DNA of 64,000 nucleotides from Struthidea cinerea (lineage: Eukaryota > Chordata > Aves > Passeriformes > Corcoracidae), in assembly GCA_013397865.1 (NCBI GenBank), contig VZTI01005023.1:346967-410966 (forward strand), given 5' to 3'. Positions 14,901-24,534 of the stretch are shown here, in pieces. A program made the translations under genes and the position numbers. Positions within the stretch are counted from its first letter, which is position 1, and every line of letters starts with the position of its first letter. Under the pieces are notes generated by a model. It saw nothing but the letters and a program-made list of their open reading frames with translations, was not told the DNA's origin and did no database searches.

Positions 14901-17900
14901 CCCTTGGGTCCTGACACTGGAGAGTGAAGAGTTTGTATAAAATTTGTCTAAAAGCCAGACTGACCAGCTAGCAAGCCCTGCCAAGGAAGTTACTTCTTGC
15001 ACACTGCCAGTTAAGCCTGAACAGTACATGACTCTTTCTTACCTCAAAAAGCTAAGTACACCTAATCAGGAGAGCCTTTGGTCACCAGGAAAAAAAAGGT
15101 GAGCTGACATAGCAGCTAACAATACATGAACAGAGAAAAGGTTTTACCTAAGTGCTACAACAGCTCCACAATGATAATGAATAATAAATTTTTAAATATG
15201 TATCTGAGCAATACACTTTTTAGAAATTTTAAAAAATGCTGTTTGACAAACTCAAACTTGTAGTAGAGATGTTTGATCCATACAGTGATGTACTGAGATT
15301 TCAGAAGAGACAAAATAACTCAAATGGTACTTCAGAGCTACCACAATAGGGACACATGCTCTGACACATTACTTTTGTTTGACAACGAGAACTCCCGGCA
15401 AAGAAGCACAAAGCTGTCAATTTCAGATTCACCCCACCTGTTATCAACCACATGTTGCTTCCTATTATCAACTGGAGGTTTAGAAGTAGAGTTTATTGAT
15501 GACAAATGTAAAAGTTAAGATTTTCCAGCCTCAGTCATGGATCTCTTAAGATGTGACATAAGCTATCTCTCCCATAACCAAAATCCATAAACAGCTAGCA
15601 TCCAAGAAAAAAGTTGAATTGCTACTTTGGAGATTAGAATGATTACTTGCAAAACTAACTATGAATTTTCCTATAGATCTACCTAGCAGAGGTATAACGG
15701 CAATATTTAATTCATTTTTTATCTTATGTAGGGCACTATTTGCACTAGAAAAACTGCAGTAAGTTCACTTTCAGATAAAACATTTTTAAAGATGTATGTA
15801 TCTTTAGACAAGTCACTTCAAGGCAAAATAGAAACTGTATACACTCCGTGTTCTGCCATCACAGAAGACGGCTAGTGGAAGAGACTTAAGAACTTTTCAA
15901 ATTTGTACAAGTGCATTATTAACAATTACTGAGAGAGAAAAAACACCACAATAATACCCTGCTACATCAAACCTAAGTAGTGGCCTGTTACAGTTATGAA
16001 TAGAAAGTTCTCAAATTTTCCCACTGTAAGACCACTAAGTTTAAACTAAAATGCACTTTAAGATGACTGGGTTGATAATTGACATAACCAATAAACACGG
16101 AATTCTTATAGCACTATAACCTTCTGAGACTTTACCAGTATGCTTCTACCTAAATTACCTAAAACCCCTGCATCAATGACTATTTTGGAGCTGCTAACAA
16201 GCCAATACTTATAAAATTATCCTCACATGTGCAACTAAGCTTTTTTAAGAATTCCCTTAGAACAGCTGTCTGAAACCAAGGTTAGAATTTACTATTTTAG
16301 GAGTAAATTCTTAGTGCAACTAAGTACAGCTGCACTAGGGGTTAAGTCCTCTTCCTTCCTTGGATCACGAAGGGCCAAAATCTTACTTCCGGCTGTCACA
16401 GAGTCCTTCCTTTCATCTGCAGCAGACACACTCTGAGAATCTGCTAACCTGCAAACTGTACCTCACTGAGCACAACTGAGTTCATTTCCTGAAAGGTTGA
16501 CACGTATTGTTACACCCAGCTGCAGAACAAAAAAATTATTGCTGGTTTACCTGGTATTACTTTGTGAAGCTTACGATTATACTCTTTTCCAACATCTTGT
16601 ATTAGAAATAAAAACTTTCTTGATTGAAAAATAAATTCCACTGCATTCATAAAAATTTCTCTATTTTTGAAACCAAGCTTTTCATTACTCCATAAAAACT
16701 TTGTTAGATTTGTGCAACAGTGTATGTCCACATAAATATAAGTTTTAAGACACTATTACCATCTATCTTTTGGAAAGTTCTTAACAATTTCACTAATGAT
16801 TGGCTGGTAGCAGGAATCTCTCTCAGACTTTCCCTCTTCGCTCCAGTCTCTCACAAATTGTTTCAATGTGGACTTTAATTTATCCATGTCAAATGTTGAA
16901 GCTGGTGTAATCTTCCCGCTTCCCTGAATAAAGTGGAGAGAAAAAAAAAAAGTTAGTGGAAAACCAAGTATCTTGAGTCTTGGGCNNNNGGGGGGGGTTG
17001 GGGAAGCGTATTATGAAGAGAAAAAAAGCCATGCTGCAAGAGCTGCTGGCAGTATCAGCTGACAGAGCACTTCCCTTTCACTCCTGGGACCAGGATTTAA
17101 ATCCACCTTAATATCCTAAACAAACTGAGTTTGCTGGTCTCCGTTTGGCACTCAGTCCAGTTTCCGTATCGGAAAAACAGTACACAGCAAAGCACAATTG
17201 GTAGTCCTTATTCAGGAAAAGATCAGGTAGTGCAGAGGCTGAACTGCTTCCCCTGAAAAAAGGATCCCTTTAGATACTGGTAAGACAAAACTGAGAAGCT
17301 CACATTAGAGCTGCCCATTACTGCATCTTGCCTGTATCCACAGAGGACTTCAGTTTCCATCTCCGTCAGTCTTTTCAGTCTTAGCGTCATTTTTTTTTTA
17401 TAGAAAGTAGGCCAAGTAGTAAAAAAGTACGTACAACATTAAATAACATTAAAAATACTTGGCCTATCTAGAATTGTAACCAATGTACAATGTTGTAATA
17501 TATAAGAACCTACAGTAAGACAAAAAACCTCATTTATCTTCTATATAGTTAACAGAAAAAACAACTTTAAAATGTATCCAGGGTAAAGCTACAACTCTGG
17601 AGCGAAAAATGCCTTTTTACAGTAATTTGCCAGATTGACAGTTAGTTTTCACAACTGTAACTAACAGAACGAACAACAAACAGCTTCATTAAGCATCAGC
17701 TAGGCAAAATGTGAAAGACAAGAGTGAGAAAAGTGTGAGCAAACAGGAGATGATAAAATAAGGAAGGCAAAAGAAAAGAAAGTTGGAGGTCTGCGGTGTG
17801 AAAAACAAATGAAGAAAATCCCAAAGCATAAAGAATTTCATTTTGGAGCAAGAAAAAAGTCCATTTTAACATACGTCTTCTCCATATTCTTTATTTTCAA

Positions 17901-20900
17901 ACATATGAACACAGTCATTCACAATGGTTTGTAGTATTTCTTGATTATGATCAATGCACTTCCGAATCTTGTCAAGGTGAGGAAGAAATTGAGGAAGAAG
18001 ACTCTGTTGGTTAGCTGGGAGAGACTTAAACTGCCTCTCTGTTCTGTTCACTCGTTCATGCATATTCGTTCTAAAAAGCAAAAGTTTTATATATTTAGAA
18101 GCAATATACACACAAGTAAATAATTCACTCTAAGCTATTACAATCACATTCATTTTGTTACACACAGAAGGTGACCAGACTACACAGCTCCTGATCAGAG
18201 AACAAGTTTTCTAGAATTTTTTAAGCAAAAGTTTTTTAAGCTCTAGTTCTACCTTACCACTCTTTTTAACACATTCCAGTTTAAGAGGACTCTTCTTTCC
18301 TCCTTACAGTTTCATCATCAGCCACTCATTTCCAGAGCAGGTGATCACTACCTTTATACACGGATCTAGAAAATTTAACAAACAACAGTCTCCCAAGCTT
18401 GTTTCACAAATCCAATTTAAATTCAATTAATAGCCAGATGCAGTGGTAAGCTTCGATTACAGAAATAACAAGACATGGAGTGGGAATTGGAATCCTCAAA
18501 ACCCACTGCTTTTGGAAGAACTGTAGAAGTCACAGCTGGACCATACCAGAGTTCTGGCAGCCACACTCAGATACTAAACTACCTTCTTTTAACAGCATAT
18601 CCCTCATAACTGTGAACATGATCGTGTAACTGATGCAAGCTAAAAAATATTCCAGTTCTCCAGGATAGAAGATTCATGAAAATGGTGACTCTTCCAAGAT
18701 TTTGCTAGAGTTTGCTAGATTTGATTTCTGTCTAAACTGACAGAAGTATAGCTGCTAAGCACAGTCATGATGACTCTAGAGAGAGAATTCAGTAAGAGAT
18801 ACTGACCCTTTTGACCACCAAATTATTTCAGCTGGTCAAGTCATATAGCAGTTTCCCAAAGTCTTGTGTCAGCATACAGCAGCACAAAGCTGAAAAAACT
18901 AGCTATTATGAAAGACAGCTGCAATTGCTGGCATTTTAGTTACAACCTCAGTCTGGAAATTCGACCAGGTAATATCTCATCCACATGTTACTGAGAAGGG
19001 CTTGTTCACCGCAGTAGTGTGGTGGTGCATCCTCCCCCTGCCCCCCCACTCCTTTCCAGGCTGCAGTGTGATCTGAGAAATGCTTGTTAGGCCTCGTCCT
19101 TGTAAACACGACCTGGGCTCAGCTCTTTCTGAGCTTATCAAAAAACACTGTCCGCTCTCAGAACTCCTAACAAGTTCTACCATCTCAGGCAGCACACCAT
19201 CCACCTTTCCACCTTGCTTTGAGAAGAGGTGGCTGATACAAGACTGCTTCATTTGTAAGGGCCCATCCTTTTTCTCGTGACCAGCCTTGGAAAATATTTC
19301 TCCAGCCTGACTGGCATAACATTCCTATTCTCACGCTTTCAAAGAAAGGGCCGACCCAAACTGTGGCCTGGATGAAACCCTGTTATGACTAAAGCTCAGT
19401 CTATGAACAGTGGTCCAGGATGGGGCCCTTTGAGTTCTCCTGGACCCCAGAGGGCCTCTGTGACCAGCAGTCTCCCACTGAGGGGGACGCCTCTCAGAGC
19501 CAGCAAACCCTTAGGTTTGCTATACCTGGAGGATCGCTGATACCCTCACACCTGTGGGGAAACACAAAAGCATCCAAAGTGCATATTTTCATTGACCTCT
19601 AAGGAGAATATTTCCACAGGCACCTTATCCTCCCCTGACTACTTCTGTCTGCGAACATACCTTTTGCACATGTGCTATAGCAAATCTGGAAGTTCGATTA
19701 ACTTATAATTTAGGCTAAATGCTGTTAAGTGCTATTCCTCTGTTAGATTGTTAAGGTTAAGATATAAATTAAAGTGTAAATTACATGAAAGTACTGTTAA
19801 GTTTAAGTGTTGTCAAGCTTTAGGCCACATTCCTTTTCATCCTGGTTTACACTCTCTTTACACACAGAAACACACATACCTAATTAGTTTCAATTCATTT
19901 CTGCTCTAATTGCCTGGATTTTGTTTGGTTTTGTTGTTGCTTGCTTTCCCCTTGTTGTGCCTTAGTTGCCCTTTGTAAGTAGAGTGAATCTTGCCAAGGA
20001 ATCTGTTGTGCTTTCTAGTTTAATATTAAATCTGACTTCTGCTCATACCCTTGCTGGTGATTTTTTGAGTGGTCTCAAGTAAACTTTGGGACACATAGCT
20101 GCACTAGTTTAAAATTACATTCAAGGACAAGAAACAGAAAAGAAACAAGAGAAAAAATAAACTGATGCTCTACATAAAGCACATCAGCTTAGCTCAACAT
20201 CTTCCTCAAAGTTTTATCAGGAAAAAAACCCCTTCTATGCTAAACTGAAACCATTGAGCAGAATGAATAATTCACTGAAATCAGAAAAACTACAAATAAT
20301 AAAGTCATCTCTGTTTATCTCTAGAAGACAAGAACAAGATCTGAACTCATCTGAAAGTGCGTTACTGCCTTATTCACACACGTTTCCAAGTTAAGTGGAA
20401 ATATATGTATGAGTAAACAAAAACTCCAATTAAGTACCAAGCTATGTAACTTCACCTAAAGTTTGAGTTATTTCTTTGAGACAGAGCTAGTTGCACTGAA
20501 TTTCTGTACTGGAAATTTAAGTCACATCCTTATCTTATATGCTTACTGAAACAAGCATTCAAAAGCAACCCAAAGCCACAGTTCAGCAGGAGGCTGAGAA
20601 AGGTATTCCCAGCTTCTGAGGCCTGAAGGTACAATTATGCCACTAATATAAATAAATTACAGGTCAGAATTGCATTAGTAGCAATCAGTATTAGATACTT
20701 TCAACTAACTACGTCTTTGACATGTCCAAACTGAATCACAGAATTCACTTTGGAGAGCTGTTCACACCAACCTCCTGCTCAAACACTAATCCTGGAAAAC
20801 AAATGAAACCCAAGATAGAAAAACCTCAAACAGAAGAAACTATACGAGTATCACCCACTCCTACCAAGAACCTCACTATCACGTAAATATTATGCTTGTG

Positions 20901-21985
20901 TTACATAGACAAAAAAGGATCCAGCACACAGTGATGAGTTACATGATGGGGCTTTACCAGCTGAAGTACAAACCTGCCTTCCAAACCCAGAAACAAGAAA
21001 CGGTTTACTAAAACACTGAAGAGGACCGGGCTTTTCCAGACAGTCTTCAGCACACTGCAATGCGAGTAACTTACTTCCTCGTCTATTCAACGGATTCAGT
21101 CCTAAAACTAGATGTCCCCACCACCGCTGGCTCGTTCCTATAGAGCCAGCAAACCCTCTTCCGACTCAACAGATGTTATTAAAAATAGCATCTATTATCT
21201 CTACCAATAGGTCTCATCTCTTCTGCAAAGTAAAACGTCTTTCAATAATTTCCACCCATAATCGAAACACCATTTTGCATTTCTTTGGCAGCAGGAGATA
21301 CTATTGTTTTGAAGTCTTTACAGTGTTTTAGAGCATTTCATCTCCTAAGAGACCTTGAGACACCCTTTTCAGCTTTGATACGTTCTTTTATGCTTTTGAG
21401 TTGACAGACATCAAGGCGATTTTGTGTGTATTCCGAAAGAAAGTCGTGCAGAAGCCCTTTCTCGACGCGGGTTCCGCGCCCCGCCCCCAGCATAGCGCTC
21501 CGCACGGAGCGCAGACCGGGAGGCGGCCGCACCACACGCACTAAGAGCGCCCTGCTCCGGGGGCCGCGGGGCCGCTTCGGACCCTCCGGAGGCCGCTCAG
21601 CCAGCGGAGCGACCCCCGCAGGGCCCCACGCCCAGGGGACAGCCCTCAATTACCCGTAATATCTGAAAGCGTTAATGATCCTCCGAAAATGCTCCCGCTC
21701 CAGGCGTTCCTCCTCCTCCACCGCCCTGGCCGATGCCGTCGTCAGAGTCCTCGGCTCCAGAGGCGGCCGCCTCCGCCGCTCGTCGCTCAGCGGTGCCGCC
21801 CGCTCTGCCTCGGCCTCCGCGCCCATGCCGCTCGCGCTCTCTCCCGGCCACGGCAGCTGCTCGCGCTCCTCCTCGCGGCCTCGCCGCAGGCCCCTGCGCA
21901 TCACCTTGGCGGGCGGCTCCCTCTCGCCCTGGGGATGCGGCCTTGGCAGCGGCGCTTTCCGGGACACGGCGCACGTGGCCGACAT
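2800..21985 (-). CDS. CARNMT1: carnosine N-methyltransferase 1 (8 coding exons, spliced)
   Basis: SAM-dependent methyltransferase of the N2227/UPF0586 family, known to convert carnosine to anserine by methylating the histidine imidazole; cytosolic and nuclear. Coding exons on the minus strand are 21985-21654, 18070-17875, 16923-16760, 9510-9370, 5486-5308, 4294-4181, 3250-3147 and 2904-2800. They total 1335 nt, 444 residues plus stop, with every junction in phase. The family N-terminus ([11 protein letters not shown], residues 90-100), the SAM-binding loop [12 protein letters not shown] (240-251), the acidic/His segment [12 protein letters not shown] (347-358) and the C-terminal Tyr-rich strand [15 protein letters not shown] are all present. 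The human protein is about 409 residues. The excess lies in the low-complexity N-terminus encoded by exon 1, where the true start is uncertain: Met1, Met29 or Met54, the last with the best Kozak context. Intron 6 is GC-AG; the other donors are GT. No internal stop or frameshift is seen, so the gene appears functional. Confidence 0.96.
3147..3250 (-). CDS. CARNMT1: CARNMT1 coding exon 7
   Basis: 104 nt. It completes the Gly split across intron 6 and encodes [20 protein letters not shown]...[11 protein letters not shown]. Acceptor ATTCTAG, donor GTAAGA. It ends on a codon boundary. Confidence 0.95.
3251..4180 (-). other. CARNMT1: CARNMT1 intron 6 (GC-AG type)
   Basis: The donor reads GTAG|GCAAGT on the minus strand and the acceptor TTCTAG. 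Joining here keeps Gly376 and the frame. The intron carries a CR1 3' end at about 3374-3455 on the opposite strand and an 11-G run at 3846-3856. No other feature was seen. Confidence 0.9.
3374..3455 (+). mobile_element. CR1 LINE 3'-end fragment
   Basis: GGGTTGGAACTAGACCATC, followed by a CCTTCC-type stretch and the terminal ATTCTATGATTCTAT repeat, is the characteristic 3' terminus of avian CR1 retrotransposons. It is 5'-truncated to about 80 bp, lies in CARNMT1 intron 6 and is antisense to the gene. Confidence 0.82.
4181..4294 (-). CDS. CARNMT1: CARNMT1 coding exon 6
   Basis: 114 nt. It encodes [20 protein letters not shown]...[16 protein letters not shown], including the DTAHN catalytic-pocket segment and the KPGG turn typical of class I methyltransferases. 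Acceptor ATGCAG. The phase-correct donor is GCAAGT (non-canonical GC) at 4180; the GT five bases downstream would break the frame. Confidence 0.95.
5308..5486 (-). CDS. CARNMT1: CARNMT1 coding exon 5
   Basis: 179 nt. It encodes [20 protein letters not shown]...[20 protein letters not shown]...[15 protein letters not shown], very close to the mammalian sequence. Acceptor TTGCAG, donor GTGAGT. The Asn codon is split 1/2 with exon 6. Confidence 0.96.
5487..9369 (-). other. CARNMT1: CARNMT1 intron 4
   Basis: 3.9 kb of AT-rich sequence between the exons encoding CSEIN and the SAM loop. Only short local duplications are visible, for example the TTGCAAAGCACAGT repeat at about 6040-6080 and ATCATAAATCCTAAT at about 9070-9105. 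No gene or recognisable mobile element was seen. Confidence 0.85.
9370..9510 (-). CDS. CARNMT1: CARNMT1 coding exon 4 (SAM-binding motif I)
   Basis: 141 nt. It encodes [20 protein letters not shown]...[17 protein letters not shown]. The Gly-rich loop GAGLG (residues 242-246) is the methyltransferase motif I, and the Glu of GNEWS lies where the SAM ribose-binding acid sits in the family. Acceptor TTGCAG, donor GTATAT. The Arg codon is split with exon 5. Confidence 0.97.
12669..12726. repeat. 20-bp perfect inverted repeat with competing second hairpin
   Basis: 12669-12688 is the exact reverse complement of 12696-12715, with a 7-nt loop. A third copy of the core AGCTAAACCCTG lies at 12712-12723. 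As a result 12695-12706 can also pair perfectly with 12713-12724 (12 bp, 6-nt loop), giving two mutually exclusive folds. It lies inside CARNMT1 intron 3. Function unknown. Confidence 0.9.
14648..14950 (-). mobile_element. CR1 LINE fragment, inverted
   Basis: On the plus strand, GAGTCATAGAATATG, then CCAACTCCTGG, CACACCATGTGCC, CAGGCTTGGTGCTGTGACCA, GGTGAAGAACCTTTTCCTGA and TTGGGTCCTG are diverged matches to the reverse complement of the avian CR1 3' region. The element is therefore in minus orientation and 5'-truncated. Confidence 0.85.
16760..16923 (-). CDS. CARNMT1: CARNMT1 coding exon 3
   Basis: 164 nt. It encodes [18 protein letters not shown]...[15 protein letters not shown]...[17 protein letters not shown], the region just ahead of the SAM-binding fold. 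Acceptor ATTCAG, donor GTAATA. The Trp codon is split 2/1 with exon 4. Confidence 0.96.
16924..17874 (-). other. CARNMT1: CARNMT1 intron 2 with small assembly gap
   Basis: 951-bp intron. Four N bases at 16986-16989 are flanked by a G run, probably a collapsed homopolymer. No other feature was seen. Confidence 0.85.
17875..18070 (-). CDS. CARNMT1: CARNMT1 coding exon 2
   Basis: 196 nt. It completes the glycine split across intron 1 and encodes the conserved helical segment [16 protein letters not shown]...[17 protein letters not shown]...[10 protein letters not shown]. Acceptor TTTTTAG, donor GTATGT. It ends on a codon boundary. Confidence 0.96.
19179..19268. repeat. 90-bp exact direct duplication, copy 1
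   Basis: Identical base for base to 23217-23306, with immediate divergence on both sides. It lies in CARNMT1 intron 1. It may be part of an interspersed element that inserted twice or a short non-homologous duplication; I cannot name the family. Confidence 0.9.
19361..20095 (+). mobile_element. probable solo LTR of an avian endogenous retrovirus (ERVL-like)
   Basis: The 3' part has retroviral R/U5 character. An AATATTAAATC polyadenylation-like signal near 20021-20031 is followed by TTCTGCTCATACCCTTGCTG, a GATTTTTTGAGTGG run and a terminal GGGACACA near 20095. This arrangement resembles LTR ends common in passerine genomes. The left boundary is a guess based on a TG start. No gag, pol or env coding sequence is nearby, so it would be a solo LTR, in reverse orientation to CARNMT1. 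Confidence 0.5.
21654..21985 (-). CDS. CARNMT1: CARNMT1 coding exon 1
   Basis: 332 nt, residues 1-110 plus two bases. The first ATG after the upstream tandem repeat is at 21985 (G at -3, T at +4). The Arg/Glu/Pro-rich N-terminus is poorly conserved, then [21 protein letters not shown] matches the family. The donor GTAATT follows TACGG. A downstream Met54 at about 21826 has G at -3 and +4 and would give a 391-residue protein. Confidence 0.88.
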
Positions 21986-22055
21986 CCCCCGCGCCCTCCC
22001 TGCGCCCGCGGGCACGCCCGGCGCGCACGCGCACCGCCGCCCTTCCGGCGCNTCC

Positions 22056-22735
22056 CGAGCCGGCGTCACAGGGACTGGGAGCGGCTCCCCGGCAGAGCGC
22101 TGCGCGCTCCCGAGCCGGCGTCACAGGGACTGGGAGCGGCTCCCCGGCAGAGCGCTGCGCGCTCCCGAGCCGGCGTCACAGGGACTGGGAGCGGCTCCCC
22201 GGCAGAGCGCTGCGCGCTCCCGAGCCGGCGTCACAGGGACTGGGAGCGGCTCCCCGGCAGAGCGCTGCGCGCTCCCGAGCCGGCGTCACAGGGACTGGGA
22301 GCGGCTCCCCGGCAGAGCGCTGCGCGCTCCCGAGCCGGCGTCACAGGGACTGGGAGCGGCTCCCCGGCAGAGCGCTGCGCGCTCCCGAGCCGGCGTCACA
22401 GGGACTGGGAGCGGCTCCCCGGCAGAGCGCTGCGCGCTCCCGAGCCGGCGTCACAGGGACTGGGAGCGGCTCCCCGGCAGAGCGCTGCGCGCTCCCGAGC
22501 CGGCGTCACAGGGACTGGGAGCGGCTCCCCGGCAGAGCGCTGCGCGCTCCCGAGCCGGCGTCACAGGGACTGGGAGCGGCTCCCCGGCAGAGCGCTGCGC
22601 GCTCCCGAGCCGGCGTCACAGGGACTGGGAGCGGCTCCCCGGCAGAGCGCTGCGCGCTCCCGAGCCGGCGTCACAGGGACTGGGAGCGGCTCCCCGGCAG
22701 AGCGCTGCGCGCTCCCGAGCCGGTTGGTGTCACGG
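22056..22735. repeat. minisatellite, 12 identical 55-bp units plus degenerate end
   Basis: Units start at 22056, 22111, 22166 and every 55 bp to 22661, with no differences seen between the twelve copies. A thirteenth begins at 22716 and decays after CGAGCCGG. Each unit contains two short palindromes, GGGAGC-G-GCTCCC and GAGCGC-TGC-GCGCTC. Because 55 is not a multiple of 3, all three plus-strand frames read the same rotating peptide without stops. This produces long but meaningless open frames of about 360-410 codons. The array begins 71 bp upstream of the CARNMT1 ATG. Confidence 0.97.
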
Positions 22736-23216
22736 GGGACAGTGGCTGTGGCGTGGTGCCGGTCCCCGCTGTGCGAAGCGGCACGGCGGGTTGCCAGCTG
22801 GCGGCAGTGAGGCTGTAGCACCTCCGGCGTACCGCGGGGAAGGATGCACAGCTGCCGGGCTCCTCGGGGTACTTACGCACGTCAAGTACCGGCTCAGCAC
22901 TTAAGCCCCGGCTCTCCGCCCGGCTGGCTGCTCCAGGCTGGGGTAAGGTATGCATCCAGCCCCGCTGGCAGGCAGCCAGGGGCAGCGAGGTCACAGTGCT
23001 GGCAAGAGGTAGTACTTCACGAGTACCTCTGCGCCAGACTGAAGACGAATGATGTTTCCTGGAAAGATGTGCAAGGACCAACTGTGGGGAGGGAAAAGCA
23101 AGGTGTCTAACCACATACGAGTCACTAAATACCAGATTTCCCCCTGCAACAACAGACTTTGGCCTGGATGATGGCACATCCTCCTCCACCTGGCAAAACT
23201 TTGACCAGGTGCAGAC

Positions 23217-23306
23217 ACCATCTCAGGCAGCACACCATCCACCTTTCCACCTTGCTTTGAGAAGAGGTGGCTGATACAAGACTGCTTCATTTGTAAGGGC
23301 CCATCC
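23217..23306. repeat. 90-bp exact direct duplication, copy 2
   Basis: Identical to 19179-19268 with sharp ends. This copy lies about 0.5 kb beyond the CARNMT1 minisatellite, so the two copies bracket the promoter and exon 1 about 4 kb apart in the same orientation. Confidence 0.9.
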
Positions 23307-24489
23307 CCTCAGTCTTAAAAGCTAAGGAGCACTACCCTACCTCTCTGTCTGTCTAAAGACAGTGGCAGTCATTTAGTAATCCAAGTAATGCAAAAAAAAT
23401 TGAAAGTTTTTTGGCACACTAGCTTCCTCTCTGTAAGGAAGTAGGAGCACCAGCTTCCTAAGATAAACACTTTCGCTTTACTCTCACACTGCGCCTGCTC
23501 TCTTGTAACTACAGTAACTGACCAGACAGCGAATGGACATTGGACACAGTGTTCAGTGGCAATGCCAGAGAGAAAGCATAGACATACCCAGTTCAGTGGA
23601 CAGAAGAGTCCTTGTTCCCAAGTGGGTATGGAAATTACAAAACACCTTGTGTGTGACAAAACCAGCATCTGAATCAATGATACATAGTCTAAACAGAAAT
23701 TCAGCTTTTAGACTTTGAAGGTTAGAGTGGGAGCCATAGCTTTGAGAGATAAAAAGTTTGTTCCCACTACATCAGTGTTTATGACTTGTCATGTTCTGTT
23801 ATTTTAACATAAGAAAATCACCTTCTAAATATCAAACTAATAATGAACTTGTATTTCTGTCCTTATAGAAAAGGCATTAGCCTTTTATGGAACACAACCA
23901 CCTCTATCACTCTACATTTCTGAATGCAGAAGTGCAAGACACTTAGCAAAGCTTTCTTTCAGCTGAAAGAAATTGCTGCCTGCAGATGACACCACTTCCA
24001 GAAAGTTACCTTTTCTTCACTGAAGAACCACAGGCTTCTGTCATGCAGCTCTCTCCAACCACTTCAGAGCTAGCACAGCCCTGGCAATCAAAAGGCATTC
24101 ACCAAGAGCAAACTAGATTTTTTCTGTCAGGGGCTGTACCACCTGCAAACCAAAAGCATCCTGCCAACACGCCAAGTTACAGGCCAGCTCTGTAAACTTT
24201 TATAAATGCACCTGAAATACTTTATCTTCCAAATATACTCAGAAGAGTTCATTATCTTTTCCTGCTGAGTTGCTGCAGAACTGGCAAGAGCACACAATTT
24301 AGGTACACCACATTTCTACAGTCCATCCATGATACAGCACTGCTTGCTTCTTTTACTACTTCTTATGGGTGAAGTGTCAATGAATCTTCTGGATGCCTTT
24401 TGAACCTGCTGGTACTATCTGCCACCTTTGGCATTACAACTCAGAAGGTCAGTGTTTGCTGCATTAAGTATCTTCTCCAGTATATTAAG

Positions 24490-24519
24490 TATATTAAGGT
24501 GAAATATCACCTTAATATA
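24490..24519. repeat. 13-bp perfect hairpin
   Basis: TATATTAAGGTGA at 24490-24502 and its exact reverse complement at 24507-24519 are separated by a 4-nt loop. An extra TATATTAAG copy precedes it at 24481. Intergenic; no T-run follows, so there is no reason to call it a terminator. Confidence 0.85.
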
Positions 24520-24534
24520 ATTGGTCAATCTGTT

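Larger units (their letters stand above)
9511..16759 (-). other. CARNMT1: CARNMT1 intron 3
   Basis: 7.2-kb intron, AT-rich. It contains an inverted CR1 fragment (about 14648-14950) and a 20-bp perfect hairpin (12669-12715). The rest shows no gene, RNA or repeat that I can identify. Confidence 0.85.
18071..21653 (-). other. CARNMT1: CARNMT1 intron 1
   Basis: 3.6-kb first intron. It holds a probable LTR element (about 19361-20095) and one copy of the 90-bp exact duplication (19179-19268). The GC content rises sharply from about 21440 towards exon 1. Confidence 0.85.
21430..22800 (-). promoter_or_regulatory. CARNMT1: CARNMT1 CpG-rich promoter / 5' region
   Basis: A sharp switch from AT-rich intron to GC- and CpG-dense sequence covers exon 1 and about 800 bp upstream, as expected of a housekeeping CpG-island promoter. 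No TATA box is evident. Most of the upstream half is the 55-bp minisatellite, and one ambiguous base sits at 22052. Confidence 0.75.

Noticed and set aside
18977..19252. Minus-strand frames at 18977-19252 and 22991-23290 sharing an identical 25-residue start
   Set aside because: The shared peptide is only the translation of the 90-bp duplication; beyond it the two frames are unrelated, so this is not a gene family.
22056..22735. CRISPR-like array
   Set aside because: The units are directly contiguous with no spacers, and the sequence is vertebrate. It is a minisatellite.
21675..22904. Long plus-strand open frames (361-409 codons) with a repeated Arg/Ala/Pro/Ser-rich peptide
   Set aside because: They run through the 55-bp minisatellite in all three frames. 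The unit has no stop and rotates frame each copy, so openness is automatic. They lie antisense to CARNMT1 exon 1 and have no recognisable domain.
24490..24519. Rho-independent terminator
   Set aside because: The window is eukaryotic, the stem is AT-rich and no T-run follows.
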